Shown: positions 48,563-61,900 of the stretch, in pieces
How the letters are laid out: each line of letters opens with the position of its first letter
Numbering within the stretch: the first letter of the stretch is position 1
DNA from: Paralichthys olivaceus
Taxonomy: Eukaryota; Chordata; Actinopteri; Pleuronectiformes; Paralichthyidae
NCBI RefSeq assembly: GCF_024713975.1
Contig: NC_091096.1
Span: forward strand, 20,806,458 to 20,870,457
Direction: 5' to 3'
Length of the DNA stretch: 64,000 nt
Made by a program: the position numbers and the translations under genes
The notes under the pieces: generated by a model
Seen by the model: only the letters and a program-made list of their open reading frames with translations
The model's database searches: none
What the model was told of the DNA's origin: nothing

Positions 48563-49259
48563 TTCTGTTTTGGTATCAAAATGTGATCCAGAGGCTTCAT
48601 TTATCAAATACTGTAACTCAAGTGCATCTTCAAACACAAATATTAGTCCAACTGTAAAGTACCTCTTTCCACAGACGGATTGTGTTAACTCTCACTTTAC
48701 AAAGACTCTGAACCATGGTCCCGCTGATGATCCATCTACGACTCCTGTGTGGAGTACAAATTATAAGTTTACATGCACGAAATCACTGTCTCCATATCAT
48801 TCAAACTTCATACGATCAGAATTTAAAAAAGCTTATATTACAATTGTATTTTAAATCAGAAGTTCTCAGGTTTTCTCAGTTAGCGGCCCCTACAAAATAG
48901 AAAATATTCTGGGGACCCAAGGAATAGTTTTCACCTAACTTCTACTAAGTTATGTGAAAGAACAGCACAAGAGAAATGCGTGAGAAGGATATTTGATGTG
49001 TATCCGAAATATTTCCACCATAGACTGTATATATAAAGATGTCAACAGAGAACACCCATATATCACGATCATTTTCATGGATGAATTGAATCTGGACCTC
49101 CTGGAAATGTGCCACAGACCCCCACTGGAGAATCCCTGGTTAAAGTCGTGTTTCAGTGTTTACACAGTGACATCTGTGTTTTTCTCACTTTGGATCGACT
49201 GTTCACTCTGATGCAACTTCATCACTCATCCACACAGTGACGCTCCGAACACCACAACA

Positions 49260-49460
49260 CAACATCCAGGTTTCAGCTGCAGTACTCTACTCACACCAGC
49301 CAGTGGCGGTAACGCAACGCTGTTGTTTGCTAACTGCTATGAAACTCGCACAAGAAGAAGAAGCCGAGCGTGAGTCTGTGCCGTGATTGGACAAAGTACC
49401 TCGTGACTGAAGTCGTCACACCCCGGAAGAATGACATGATTATTGTTGGCAGCAGCTCAG
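49260..49460 (+). promoter_or_regulatory. Candidate rnf181 promoter and untranslated first exon
   Basis: A CpG-bearing block contains a CCAAT-type GATTGG at about 49385, and an ETS-type CCGGAAG at about 49424. It ends in GCTCAG before a strong donor GTAAGT at 49461. The next good acceptor on this strand is at 52971, in front of the rnf181 start codon. Linking the two is inference; the first intron would then span the LINE and two CA repeats. Confidence 0.45.
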
Positions 49461-49893
49461 GTAAGTGGAGGCGCTGCGTGAAGACCAGTCTTTTATTTAT
49501 AATCATTTCTTCACTTTATTCTTCTGTTCTCAGCAGGTTGGGTTTATTTGTACCAGCCGAAGAATCGCTAATGTTTTTCTACCGCCAGCTACAAGTACAT
49601 CAAACTTAGTTAACTCCCTAGTAACATTGGCAACATCACGTTCATAAGTCATTGTTTAACAGTAGACTTGTGTTCGGCCTTTATGTCTGAAGTGGACCGG
49701 ACATTATTTAATTCCAGGATTTATTTGTGTATCTATTCTGCTGTTCTTGACACTTGTAGTATAGAATACGTGAAACCACCTGACTTCAGTGTCAATGAAC
49801 ACTTCCTGGTGTTTACATTGACGCTGGAGATCAGTGGTCGTTGATGAAGAGTTAAACACGACACAACGAGGGACTCCCTTCCGTCTGTTGATG

Positions 49894-49894
<1 letters not shown>

Positions 49895-49937
<43 letters not shown>
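49895..49937. repeat. (CA)n microsatellite
   Basis: About 21 uninterrupted CA units lie just left of the decayed LINE. Confidence 0.95.
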
Positions 49938-49941
<4 letters not shown>

Positions 49942-49969
49942 TACCAGGCTGTTGCAAATACACTTCTAC

Positions 49970-52010
49970 ACAACACCCCCCTCAGCCTCCAGCGACTCCG
50001 ATGGTCGGTGGCTCCATAACTAGAAGTGCGAGGGGTGGAGAGGCTCTCCGTTCCCCCGGTGTCAAAGCGCGTGAGATCGCAAACAAAGCTCCAGACGTGA
50101 TCGAATCCCACCTTCCGCGCGAAATACGTCCCCCAATCTGAACTCCTAAAACGGGACTTTGTTTAAGATCCTCATCTCCGGACTCATTCCCACTTCCCTG
50201 GCTGTCCCCTGCCTGTGCTCGCGGTGTGCCTTTCGTGGACAATTTCAATATCTTCTAGAAACGGGTGGAACTTTGTGGTCCAGATGGTCTTCACCGAACA
50301 GACCGGGAGCTCGGATGCTGTCCGCTAATTTGGCGCATGGACTCGTGTGCGCGAACACCCCACACGGAATTACCCCTCAACTGTAGAGACCGGAAATGAT
50401 CGGCTCAACAGCGAACGATGTCTGTCAGGCCCCTGTCCCTGATCTGATTGGATCCACATCAAATATAGGTAACTTTTCTTCTAGACTTGGACCAAACACA
50501 GGTGAATCCGAAATACCCGTAATAATTACTGCTAGCTGCCAAAGTATCTTTGAAATACAACAATCTGGCTCCTGTCACGAAAATCACATCTCTGTTAATA
50601 CACCCCCCTCAGCTCTCCTAAACGTGTCATGTCCCATAATCAGCATCATTCCTCTGATGCAATTCATAACCATTCAATCCAAGTACATCGACAACCTCTT
50701 TTACCCCCCCCCCCCTTTAGTTCTACTTCTGTAAAATGTAGTCTTTTAAATAACAGATCCCTAAATAATAAATAGTTATAATTAATAATTTGCACTTTTT
50801 TTTTATCATCACTGATACTTAGCTTCCCCAAGGACACTACAATCATTTAACCTCACTCAGGCAATACAGGAACCAACTCACTGAAAGGGTCACACTCTTG
50901 ATCTCGTCCTTTTTAACGGTGTCAGCCTTAAGAACACAAAGCAGTTTTATTTAATGTGATTTTATCCCTTTTACCTTTTACCATGATGCTCCGGTTCGCC
51001 GCTGCGTTTTTAATCCTATGTCGGTTTGCTAGTTTTCTGATCTTTTTACTTCTGCCTCTTAATCCGCCTCTAATCCAAATTCTAACACAGAGGAGCTGGT
51101 CTCCCTTTGTAATCACACCTACCCTGACTAAATGAAACGACCCAGGCATTAAAAAGAGACTGCAGGAGAAAAGAAAGGAAATGGAAAAAGGCAGGTTGAC
51201 ATGTGTTCTATGACATCTGGAAAGCTGCAATGATAACCTACCAAACAGCAGTTAAATATGCAAAAGCATCCTTCTTTTCTCACTTGATTTAATCAATTAC
51301 TCTCATAGATTCATCATCACCCATTGCCAGGAACCAGGAGACCTGTTTGACCAATGACTCACTTTCTAACCACAAATTAAAATAGTAGTCATTCACACAC
51401 TCTAGACTGGACTACTGTTACTCCCTCCTCTCTGGAATAGGCCAAAAGTCACTCTCCCGCCTCCACCTAGTTCAGAACGCAGCAGATCGGCTTCTCACTG
51501 GTCTTAAGAGGCAGCATCACGTCACCCCGATCCTTGCTGCTCTTCATTTGCTCCCTGTCCATTTTAGAATTTATTTGAAGAATTCACTGATCACTTTTAA
51601 AGCACGCCAGGGTCTGGCCCCAAGCTACATCACAGAATGACAGACCCCTAATGTGCCTGCATGCAGCCTTAGATCCTCAGGTGGAGCCCTGCTGGCTGTT
51701 CTCAAGTCGAGGTTGAAAACTAAAGGTGAACGTGCTTTTGCCATCAGGGCCCCTCGGCTTTGGAACGGCCGACCTGAGGAGATAAGGCTCGTAGAGTCAG
51801 TGACTTCTTTTAAATCACTTCTTAAAACCCACTTTTATAAACTTGCTTTCATGTAATATTGTTTTTTTTCACCTTTCATTTTATTTTTTCACTTATTTTT
51901 ATTGTCATTTTACTGTGTTCAAGTTTTAATTTACATTCCTTGCTTTGTTTTCGACGCACGTTGTAAACTCTGTTGTATAAATAAAGTTAAAATTTGATAT
52001 TTATTACATT
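49970..52010 (+). mobile_element. Decayed non-LTR retrotransposon (CR1/L2/Rex1-type LINE)
   Basis: Pieces occur in the order expected of a LINE. A GC-rich 5' segment is followed by 'NNRSLNNK' at about 50747-50775 (start of the endonuclease domain). A 'RVTLLISSFL'-type block at about 50886 follows, then 'LDYCYSLLSGIGQKSLSRLH' at about 51408. The reverse-transcriptase C-terminal region runs to 'RAPRLWNGRPEEIRLVES' and ends with TAA at 51856. A 3' tail has AATAAA near 51980. The central catalytic part of the reverse transcriptase is missing and frames shift and stop repeatedly, so the copy is dead. The clade is judged from the C-terminal 'LVQNAA...' style motifs and could be any of the three named. 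Confidence 0.72.
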
Positions 52011-52622
52011 ACACCAGATAGTGACTGACAACACTTTAGTCTCTGAGCCTAAACAGTTTTCTTACAGAGTATCAGGAGAGCCAAACACTAAATCCACACT
52101 CCTCTGAAAAGAGAAGATGTTAAACATTTCATTTTCAAAGCTTTGAATATTTTTTTGTCTGCTGTAGCCAGACAGTGGTTATAACTTTATGATTTCAGAC
52201 AGTTGTTAAGGAGGCTCGTCGGCTTCTACTAGATTTGTGTGATTTTTAGGAAAAACATGGGACATTCTTGCCTCGTTTTTTCGACTTTGTTTTTATACTG
52301 CACCTTATTTTAGTGTCTCAGGGCTGCCAACAGTGTGTTTTCTTTTATTGGATCTTTGTACGACTCTGCTGTGATGACAGATTTATTTTCCCTCAGGGAT
52401 TTGTAAAGCAATATAGCTATTTCTCTCTCTCAGACACACACACATGCACATCTCTCTATAGTTGTGAGGACACTCATTACACAACTAATGCCAAACCTAA
52501 AACTAATTCTTACCATAAAACCAAGTCTTAACCTTCAAACAGCTCATTGAATTTGCGAGAACCGGCCAAAATATCCTCACAATGATAGTATTCAACCAAA
52601 ATTGGCCCCCATAACTATAGAT

Positions 52623-52751
<129 letters not shown>

Positions 52752-53013
52752 AACCCTGTACCCAGGTCATAAATATACTAATATAACTAACTTTCTTAGA
52801 ATTGCAATGTTTTACGTTTTTACAATGATTTACATCAATAAATGAAGGTAATTCATTAGTAATTGTGGTTAGGATGGTCATTCAGTCATTGTCATTTTAA
52901 ATACCAGCTGTGGATTTGATGTTGTTTTTTCTTACACACTCCTGAGCCTTCACTCTCCATATGTCTGCCAGGTATCTTAATGTAAAGAGGATAAAAACGT
53001 TGGCTGGACCATT

Positions 53014-53981
53014 ATGGCGTCTTACTTTGATGAACACGACTGTGAGCCCACCAACCCTGAGGAACAGTATCGGCAGAACGCCCTCCTTGAATTGGCCAGG
53101 TGAGTCTGAACACGTCACACTCACAGTGATGCTGTACGTCATTGTTAGTATCCAGGGCTCTGACCCACAGTCGATCTCTATGTTCAGGTCTTTAATGCAG
53201 GGCTTAGACTTACTTGACTCAGGAGCGTTCGACTTGTCAGACTGGGATCAACGCCTTCCCCCTCCAGCTGCCAAGACCGCTGTTCAGACCCTCACCGTGG
53301 TCGTCATTTCTCCAGAGCAAGCAGGTGACAGACACGCACTCCAGTGGAATTAATGTGTTTGACATTCAGGTTTATTACCCAAAGTGGAAGAAAGTTATGC
53401 TAACAGAGACAGATATCAGGCCTGAGGGAATGCTAAAGATATAGTTTGTATTTGAGAATATTTTTTTCCCCTCAGAGCAAGGGTAGTTTTCAAGTCTCTA
53501 CTCGATTAATAATATTTTAGGGATTTAATCAAGCTTTTTTAATTTCTCACAGACAAAGGACTGAAGTGTCCAGTTTGTTTGCTGGAGTTTGAGGAACAAG
53601 AAACAGTTCGAGAAATGCCCTGCAAACACCTTTTCCACGCAGGATGTATACTGCCCTGGCTGGGCAAGGTAAAGCATGTGAATTTATTTTTCACATTTTG
53701 CATCAGATAATCTACAGAAACGTGACAGTACCCAGTGCTCTGCTCTTTTTGTGTGTTTTAAAATCGTAGACTAACTCCTGTCCGCTCTGTCGACTTGAAT
53801 TACCAACTGACAATCCAGAGTATGAGGAGTTTAAAAAAGACAAGGTGAGTGGTTATTGGTGCAACTGATCCCCCTCTAGAGACCTGTGTCAGTACTGAAC
53901 CGATTTCATTCTGTCCTGTAGGAGAGGAGGAAACAGAGGGAACACAGGCTGGAGGACCTACACGGAGCCATGTACACATGA
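53014..53981 (+). CDS. rnf181: RING finger protein 181 (E3 ubiquitin ligase)
   Basis: Small RING-H2 ubiquitin ligase. Five coding exons join in phase: 53014-53099, 53188-53324, 53553-53668, 53770-53844 and 53922-53981 (stop TGA), giving 157 residues against about 153 in mammals. The N-terminus [20 protein letters not shown] is typical of RNF181. The RING begins at C80: C-P-V-C, then C-K-H-L-F-H, '[16 protein letters not shown]', a complete C3H2C3 zinc pattern. The C-terminus is charged and coiled-coil-like ([20 protein letters not shown]). The ATG lies in an exon that opens at 52972 after TGCCAG, so a 5' untranslated exon exists upstream. The adjacent gene tmem150a is also RNF181's neighbour in human, which supports both names. 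Human RNF181 was found as an integrin alphaIIb partner; its substrates are not evident from sequence. Confidence 0.95.
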
Positions 53982-55060
53982 CAACACGATGCTGTGGTGC
54001 AAGTTTGTAGCACAGTGATGTTTTACAGAAAATTATAAAAAAGAAAAATTAGATAGCTTCAGGAAACACACAATGCTGCATTCATGCCATTTCATTACAG
54101 AATTTGAAATATAGATATGCATCTGGAAAAATATCTGTTTGCTTTATATTTATATATATTATTATATATTATTTAGAGTATGACAAATATGAGGAATGTC
54201 TGACACTTATAGTATCTCCCAATAGCAAAATATAATACAGAAATATTCATAAATGGTTTGCAAAATAGTTACAATGCTAACAGCACTGAGCTCATTGTAA
54301 ATACAATGTAATTTAACAAATATTTAACAATAAAAGTAACTTGTCTCTGTAATTTATATTTGTGGTGGTAACCGTGACGATTGCTCCCATTTGACTAACA
54401 TTCCAGGTTCCATTCGTTTGACACGGCATGAATGCAGCATGAGAATTTAAAATGCTCTTTTCTCATTAGTTAGAATAAATTCACTATATTTTAAGATGAG
54501 TGTAAACATAAATTCATGAGCTTTAAACGCACACGAATGCTGTATTTGTCTTCTGGCTATTATTTAAACACAAATATGTTTATCAATCATAAAATGCATT
54601 TCCATACATTCTGTGTCTGAAGAAGACTGAAAAAGAAAAGTCAAAGCTGAAGCAGCAGAGCTCGAGATATTCTGACTTTTACTCTCCAGTGTGGTTCAAC
54701 TCCAAACCCCTCTCATTGTGTTTCATGTTAGAGCTCGTCTACCTGGTAAGAAACTGCTTTCTGTGAATGTGTCGTGTTGTCACAGAAGGAGTTGTACTGC
54801 TCGTGCTGCCTAAGCACTCCTGTGTAAAACTGCTTCCTCTAGACTTTGTCCCATGATGTTTGAGGGGTTTGTCATTTCACTTCTGGCCATCAAGACTTTC
54901 CATGATGTGGGGAAAAAAGCCCATGTTTGGTGTTGGTACATGTGTAGTAACACACAATACTGGACCTGCAGCACTGCTCCGAGTGTGATATTTAATCAGC
55001 AGTATGTACGGAAGTCAACCTCAAGTTGTTATATTTCTGCTTACAAATAAATACAACTGC
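53982..55060 (+). other. rnf181 3' untranslated region
   Basis: AT-rich, with AATAAA at 54329-54334 and a second at 55046-55051. No other coding exon is seen. Confidence 0.55.
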
Positions 55061-55127
55061 TTTTTACAAATATAAACTAGAAATGCTATCCTGTGATTGT
55101 TTGCCTCCACCAACCAGTGCAGTGTTG

Positions 55128-55705
55128 GTCTGTTCACATTTTTCCAGAATCAGGTCATCGTGACCTTTAAACCTCGGTAATCCAATCACTTCATCTTTGT
55201 GTCCCAGAGACAACTGGTGAAAAACACACTTGAGATGTCGTGTTCAAGAGCACACTTGGATAACACCACGCTGGTATTGAGGCCTGTTGTTTTTATTGTC
55301 AATTGTATTGGATTAGGCTGCAACACTGTTTACCCCTGACACTCCTGAGGTGTTTTGTGGACTCAAACACTTCACCCACCCCTCCATCAGAATAGTGGTG
55401 AGAAGATAATGAGTGAATTTACATTTTTCTGTGAACTATCTCTTTAAAATAACTCGTTCACAGGTCAAATTAAATCAGCTCATCATTGAGTCCAAATGAA
55501 TTTGTACCAAATTTAAACTAATTCTTCTGTTCACTTCTTTAAGGTCACAATGACCTTTACTTTTAAGCACAATTTAATCAGTTCAGATTTGAATCCAACA
55601 GAAGAGATTCCATTTAAGGTGTTCTTGAGATATTGTGTTCACAAGATTGTGACAAAAGACAATCCAAAAACATAAAGCCTCCAGCCACAACAAGGATTTT
55701 CATGT
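55128..55705 (+). repeat. Dispersed fish repeat with 'gtgaccttt...gagatatcgtgttc' units
   Basis: Successive segments repeat the order 'gtgacctttaaac', 'atcacttcatctttgtg', 'tgagatgtcgtgttcaaga' and then 'aatgacctttac', 'atcagttcagatttgaatcc', 'gttcttgagatattgtgttc'. The block ends with 'aacataaagcctccagccac'. This arrangement is common in teleost genomes as a diverged tandem array inside an interspersed element; I do not name the family. Confidence 0.6.
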
Positions 55706-56739
55706 TGAAAGAAGAGCCCATGCAAACCATCTGCTAATAATTTATCATTTTTATTTCATATTTGAATATAAATCTCTGTCAAATTAAAATACCTAAATGA
55801 TAGACAAATCATTAAATATTTACATAATTTATAAAAAGGAAACACAATTCTGTGTTGACTTGTTTTCAGGGAATTATGACTCCTCCATGATCTATTTTCA
55901 AATAGAGGAAATAAGACAAATACATTTTAATTGTTTCTGTGTTGCTTTTGCTGGAGTTCAACACATGTACAGGTCAGGCAGCCTTTAGTAAAACAGGATC
56001 CTCCCATGAACAAACATATCACATGAAAGCTTACTGAACATTTTGACAGAAAAAAAACAAGGTTTTGTAAAATACATCTTTAAATTTGGGTTTATGAACA
56101 ATGGTGTTGCAGATTAAATCCAACCCTGATGTGAGGGCTCACACAAGCTGCCTTTTGTAGTCACATCTCGTGACCTATTGGTTACAGTATGGTGGAAATA
56201 GGCTACAGATCAACACGAAAAAACTAAATCTGAACAAAATCCCCCGGCACAGTATGAGGGATAAGGCTAAACCAGTGTACTCACACCAATTAATTTCTGC
56301 TGCACAGAAAACCAATCAAAGCTCCAGAGGATCCTGTCTTTTTTTTTGGCAAGATTACAGAAGGAGACAGGATCGCTGCAGTCCCAGAAACAACAGGAAG
56401 GTAATTGGTTTGCATGAAGAGTAAAGAAAACAGACCTGACACATGATTATGCATCTTGTGTCACAGCCGATCCACTGAGCTGTCAAATGCTAACACCTGT
56501 CGAGGCAGATCTTTGTGGATTAGTGAGTCACCGTTGTGTTAAATTGAAATACTTCTCCCCGCCTCAGATGATAGTGAGACGGCGAACGTGTTGGAACGCT
56601 AGCTTTCACCTTTAAACATCGTCACACCAACAAAAAAATAAAAGGAGGTAGGTGATGTGAACTTTTAAAAGTGTGTATTGCTGGCATCCAGTGGTTAGAA
56701 CCTTTAAAAACACGATGCAGAGGGCAGAACACTGTGCAG

Positions 56740-56742
<3 letters not shown>

Positions 56743-56770
<28 letters not shown>
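56743..56770. repeat. (GT)n microsatellite
   Basis: About 14 GT units. Confidence 0.92.
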
Positions 56771-57479
56771 GTGAAACATACTTCTGAAACAGCTCACAGA
56801 GAAATAACTCGCTCACTTCAACAGAAACTTAAATCGTGGAGTGCAACGTGAACTGGGTGGCATTCGTCAGCTTTAGTTTGAGCAGTGGTTGTTTGTGGCA
56901 GTCTGGTGTTAAAGCTAGTTCACAACTCTTTCACTTGAAGATGAATTGGCAACAAGAAAGAAAGAATAACATATGACACATTTTCACTTCAGTCTACAAC
57001 CTGTGTGGCATCATGTGGTTGTGACTCTGTACTGTTGCCATTGTGACACCATGAGGTTTATGGCACAAGCATCACATTCAGCCCTCAGTTCAAATTCCAC
57101 CTGTAACTACTGAGCAGGCTTCACATCACTTATTAAAACAGAAAAAATCAAATAAGGCTTCCAAGGGGCCAGCCTGGAATCAAATCCGTGTGTTGACAAC
57201 AATTGCATTATTCTGTAAATGTGTTAGTCAGATAATAATTGGACTTTAAACTGCAGGTCACTTCAAATGTTGTGGTGTCACACTTTTTTTTTTGTTTGTT
57301 TTTTTTTTAAACAAAAAGAGCCCTGTGTTCAACTCCAACACACTGAAAAAGGCATTATTCACTCCAGCTGAGTGTTAACTATCACATGACTGATGGAGAT
57401 TATTGCACAGGACATGAGTGTGAGAAATCCAACGTAGCATGAAGGTAAATGTTACAAACAAGTCATCAGGTCATGCAAA

Positions 57480-58080
57480 CTGTGGGACAATAATGGAAAG
57501 ACACAAGACACACAACTTCAGAGATTCTCAGTTAAAAGTGATTAAGACACACACAGTCGTAGTCATGACAACTACAACGGAGTATCACGGCCACTGAAAT
57601 GGAAAGAATTATCAGAGATTTTGTGAATTAAGTCGTAATATTACCACAAAAAGGGATTCATGAGAATAATGTTTGGTATCACAAGAAAAAAGCTGTAATT
57701 TTACAAGAATAAAGTTATAATATTACATTATCACAAGTACCAGGACTGAAAAGATCGTACAAAATATGTCTATTCTGCAGAAAGCCACACAGACTTGTTG
57801 CCTCTTGTGTGGAGGAGGGATTGTTGGGTAGTGGTCTATCGTTGGTCACATCTATGTGATATTCAAAGGATTTTCAGTTTCTCAAGAAACAATGGGATTG
57901 GTCCAAGATTTTGGAACTCAAACTAGAAAGAGTACAACTCGCTGCTTATCCCCCCCCCCAAAAAAATGTTCTCATTAAATTACGACTATATTCTCCGAAT
58001 GTTACGTTTACATTCTAAAAGTCTCTGATTATCTTCCCCTTTAAGTGGCCCTACTCTGCTGTAGACAACAGAGCAGACCA
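57480..58080. repeat. Foldback repeat, copy A, with degenerate tandem units
   Basis: The left arm (about 57490-57620) contains 'gtcgtagtcatgacaactac'. A series of roughly 20-base units of the type 'aagtcgtaatattac...agaat' follows (57629-57735). The right side (57960-58065) carries the reverse complement of such a unit (TTACGACTATATTCTC) and 'agtggccctactctgctgtag', which mirrors the left arm. It looks like an imperfect inverted-repeat element. The left arm recurs at 59281. Confidence 0.5.
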
Positions 58081-58903
58081 GTTTTTTTTTTGCATATGTC
58101 AGTGAAATGGATCATGACCTCAGGAATGACAATGGCTGAAGATACACATACATATATTATGTAAAATGATTTAAAAATACCATCAAAATTTGCTTTCAAA
58201 TCATCTTTGCAACTAAATCAAATTGTCAGGTGAAAGCAATGATTTTTTTTTGCCAAATCATTTGACAGATGATTTCTGCTTGATTGATTTTTAAAAAGGC
58301 CATATGCTTACAGCCTGTAAAACATACATAACTGTTAACTATTCACATCTCAAACATTCAGTGTTTTCTACTCACTACGCAAACGCAAAATTGTTATTCT
58401 CTCATTCAAAAAAGTGTGCCGTGCAGAGATAAGCTAAAGGCCAGAACAGGTGGGCCACGCAGAAGCATTTGAAGGGGTGTCTGTGGGGGGGGAGAAAATA
58501 CCTTGTGGGTTTAAGTAATTTACATTTTCCACCATGACACACAGTTATTTAAAGAAAACCAAACTAAAACCTATTCCAATGAAAAACTGCCCAAATCAAC
58601 AGCCATCTTAAAAACATTCATGGTTCCAGCATTCACACTGGCTCCACACATTCAGCCCTCCTCAAGACATCGCTACAGAAAATGTTACAGTACATGTAGG
58701 TGCAGGGGCTTGCACCAATGGTAACAGAAATAAAACAATGGTATAGTTTTATAGTTGGGGTCAACCTGGTGTTGGTTCAATGCTTTAAGATATCAGACCT
58801 TACTCTCTTCGTCCACACGCTGCCTCCGTCATCTCGTCTCGCTGCGTGAGACCATGAAGCACCTCTGCAGGGACATTTCACACCCTCGGGCAGTGATGCA
58901 GAG

Positions 58904-61900
58904 CTACAACATGGCGATGCTCTCCGGGGTACAGTTGAGATGTGTGGATGTGCTGCTCCCCCCGGGGGACTTGAGGCCCTTAGTTGCCCCGCTTAGTGTT
59001 GAGCCCCGGGCCCTGGGGCCTATGATAACGCCTGAGCCGTGGTGACTCCGCTGCAGGCCTGCCATCATGGTCTCGCTGGTGACGGTGCCAAACTCGTAGG
59101 TGAAGGTTCCGTAAAAGACCAGGATGTCTACTGTGAAGACCCACTCGCAGATGGCTGCGGCGTGCTGCAGGATGAAGCTCTCGTGGATGAAGAAGATACC
59201 GCCTGAGGAGGAACAGGTTGAGGAGGACAAACAGTGCTGGTTCATGCATGAGCAAAACAAGTAGAGCCCCTTTTTCCATGTGGGAAGACACCAAGACACA
59301 CAACTTCCGAGATTCTCAGTTTAAAGTAAATGAGATGCACACAGTCGTAGTCATGACAACTAAGGCAGAGAATTAGGGCCAGTTTAAGGGACAAAACCTT
59401 AGATTTCCACAAGAATAAAATCAATATATTATGAGAAATAAAGTTGTAACTTTACAAGAATAAAGAATAAAGTTTTTCTTTTTCATTTGACTGACTCCAC
59501 AGAGGCACAGGAAGGAGAGAATAAGTAATGTCAACAGACTGATAACCTTGATATATTATAATGGGATGCATCACAAGCAGCTGAACCTCAGGATGTCAGA
59601 TGTTCATTCATAATATGATCAGGGTTAAGTTGCAATTGCTCTGCCGCTCTAATCAGACAGGACACCAGTCAGTGAATGCAGCATATTCAACTAGGATAGA
59701 CTGTTGTCATTTATCAGATCATCAACAGGAACCCACGTAAAGGATACTGAGGACGAGTGAGACCATGGCTCCCAGTGCCAGTGCCACCCGGAAATGAGCC
59801 ATCCAGTAGTCGAGGGCAGTGACAGCTACACGGTAGGTGAGCACACACTGCAAACACACAAACAGCAGCCCGGCTGGAAATGCCACACCCGCGCCCACAT
59901 AGTGTAGAGATTTGGCATGATCGACCTATTGGAAACACAGACGTACAGAAACTTTGGAGTCATCGTTTGCACTCATCTAAGGTCTAAAAAAAAGGAGTGA
60001 ATGGTTTAAGAATTGAGTGAGTTCATGTCATCGCAGCTGAAATTTACCTGGAAGTTGCCCACCATGACCAGACCCACAGCGTTGGTGCAGCCAGACACCA
60101 GAGCGCTGGTGTTGACCCAACATCTGTGGCTATGCTCGATCACCTGGGCGTAGCGCAGAAGGCACACCATCACCACTGAACAACACAAGAGAAGACAATA
60201 CACGTTTACGCTAACACAATTAGAACTATACAATCATAATAATGATAATGAATAGCTTTTTATTTATATATTTTTATATAAATGCTTGTGTGAATACGAT
60301 GCTCTTGTTTGGTTATAGGTTTACCTATACATGGATGGTGGAGGGTCATGCAATGGCTGATGTTGGACTATCTAGCTTGGTTTTTCGTTCTCACTTTCCT
60401 TTACCATATAGAAAACAAAGATCAGAGCTAAAGGATAGTTCTGAAACTAGTGAGAGAAAAACAGAGGAATGACAGAAAGTAAAAATGGGAGAAAACAAAA
60501 GATGTGCACTCGAATAAACTTGTCATATACTGCATATGAGAAGAAGTTGACATGAATAATGATGCGAGAGTGAAAACAGCAGCAGAGAGACGCAATTAGG
60601 GACAGAAGGGGGGAAATTGGGGCAGAGCTGATGGTGATAAAACAAGATAGGCAGAGGAGTAATGGAGGAAGGCCACACAGGGCATGTGCAGAGGAGAGGA
60701 CACAGGGGGGAAGTGGAAGGAAAGCCGCATTCATTATTGATCAGAGAGCACGGGCTATTTCAAGCCACTCCACATCTCTTGGAGGTTAGTGGCTGATGTC
60801 TGTGGGCACCATAGAGGACTGATATAACAGAGGCCTTACAGGAGAGACAGACATTAAACACTTCTCACCTCAACTGTAACCTCAGTCATTGTGTGTGTAT
60901 TAAAGAGCAGACAGCAGCTGCCTTGTTTTTCTTCATTTGCATGTAACAATGAGTTTTACACCACAGTACCCAACATTTGTGGAAAGCGATTCAGCATTTT
61001 ATTATTATTTCACTGCAAAAGTTTAAGGAATATTTAATTGACTGTGATTATTATTTTTTTTAGACATTTTTTTCAAACCTACTCAATTTTGGACATTTGG
61101 AACCAGCAAGCAGTTTCTCCTTGTTCCGTCTTTATGCTAAGCAAAGCTGACCATCGCCTGGTAGAGGGTTCATGTTTACTGTACAGACATGCAGTGAATG
61201 GAATACTATCAATATGATCATCTAACTCTCAGAGTAAATAAGTACTTTTCACTAAAGGACGCACTCTTGAACACACAATATTTTGTGTGTGTGTGTGTTC
61301 GTGTGTGTGCGTGTGTGTTCTAGAATGAGTTCTCACCCATGAAAGCTCCAACGTTGCCAATCAGGCTGAACAGGCAGCTCTCAGGAGGGAAGGAGCCACA
61401 TTTACTGTCGGACATGAAGACACAAATACTCTCAGTATCATATAATCAATGTGCTGTGCAGACATGAAGAGTCAATATAAACAGGACTAAATAAAGTGAT
61501 GTGAACGACACTTTGCTCTAATATGTAGCTGTAAAACTGAAATAGACTTTACTTCATGTTCACTGCTAATAGGCCTACAAGTCATATGATGCCTTTTTAC
61601 AAGACAGCTTTTGTACTCGCCTGTGTTTAGAGGCTTATTTGCAAATCAAACAAATGCATTTTATGCAGAGTGCGGGTTAATGACCGTCACAGAGCCACAA
61701 CATGACAAGAACTAAATCCTGCCTCTGGGCCTTCACCGACACAAAACTGCTTTTGTATTCTGCAGAGACACAGACATGATGCTCAGGGAGGAGGAGGAGC
61801 AGGAGACCTGATGAGTGGGATGTCCTGGATGGTGCAGCATGTCTTGGGGAAGCCTGGTCGGGGCAGCTCCTCTGTGCACGTCACATTGTAAGACCTGCAG

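Larger units (their letters stand above)
55061..58903. other. Convergent interval between rnf181 and tmem150a
   Basis: The two genes point toward each other here. The interval holds a dispersed repeat (55128-55705), a GT microsatellite (56743-56770) and a foldback repeat (about 57480-58080). The right part must include the tmem150a 3' untranslated region; no convincing minus-strand poly(A) signal could be chosen. Confidence 0.5.

Noticed and set aside
50396-50734. 112-residue open frame
   Set aside because: It lies in the 5' part of a decayed LINE and is not followed by an intact element.
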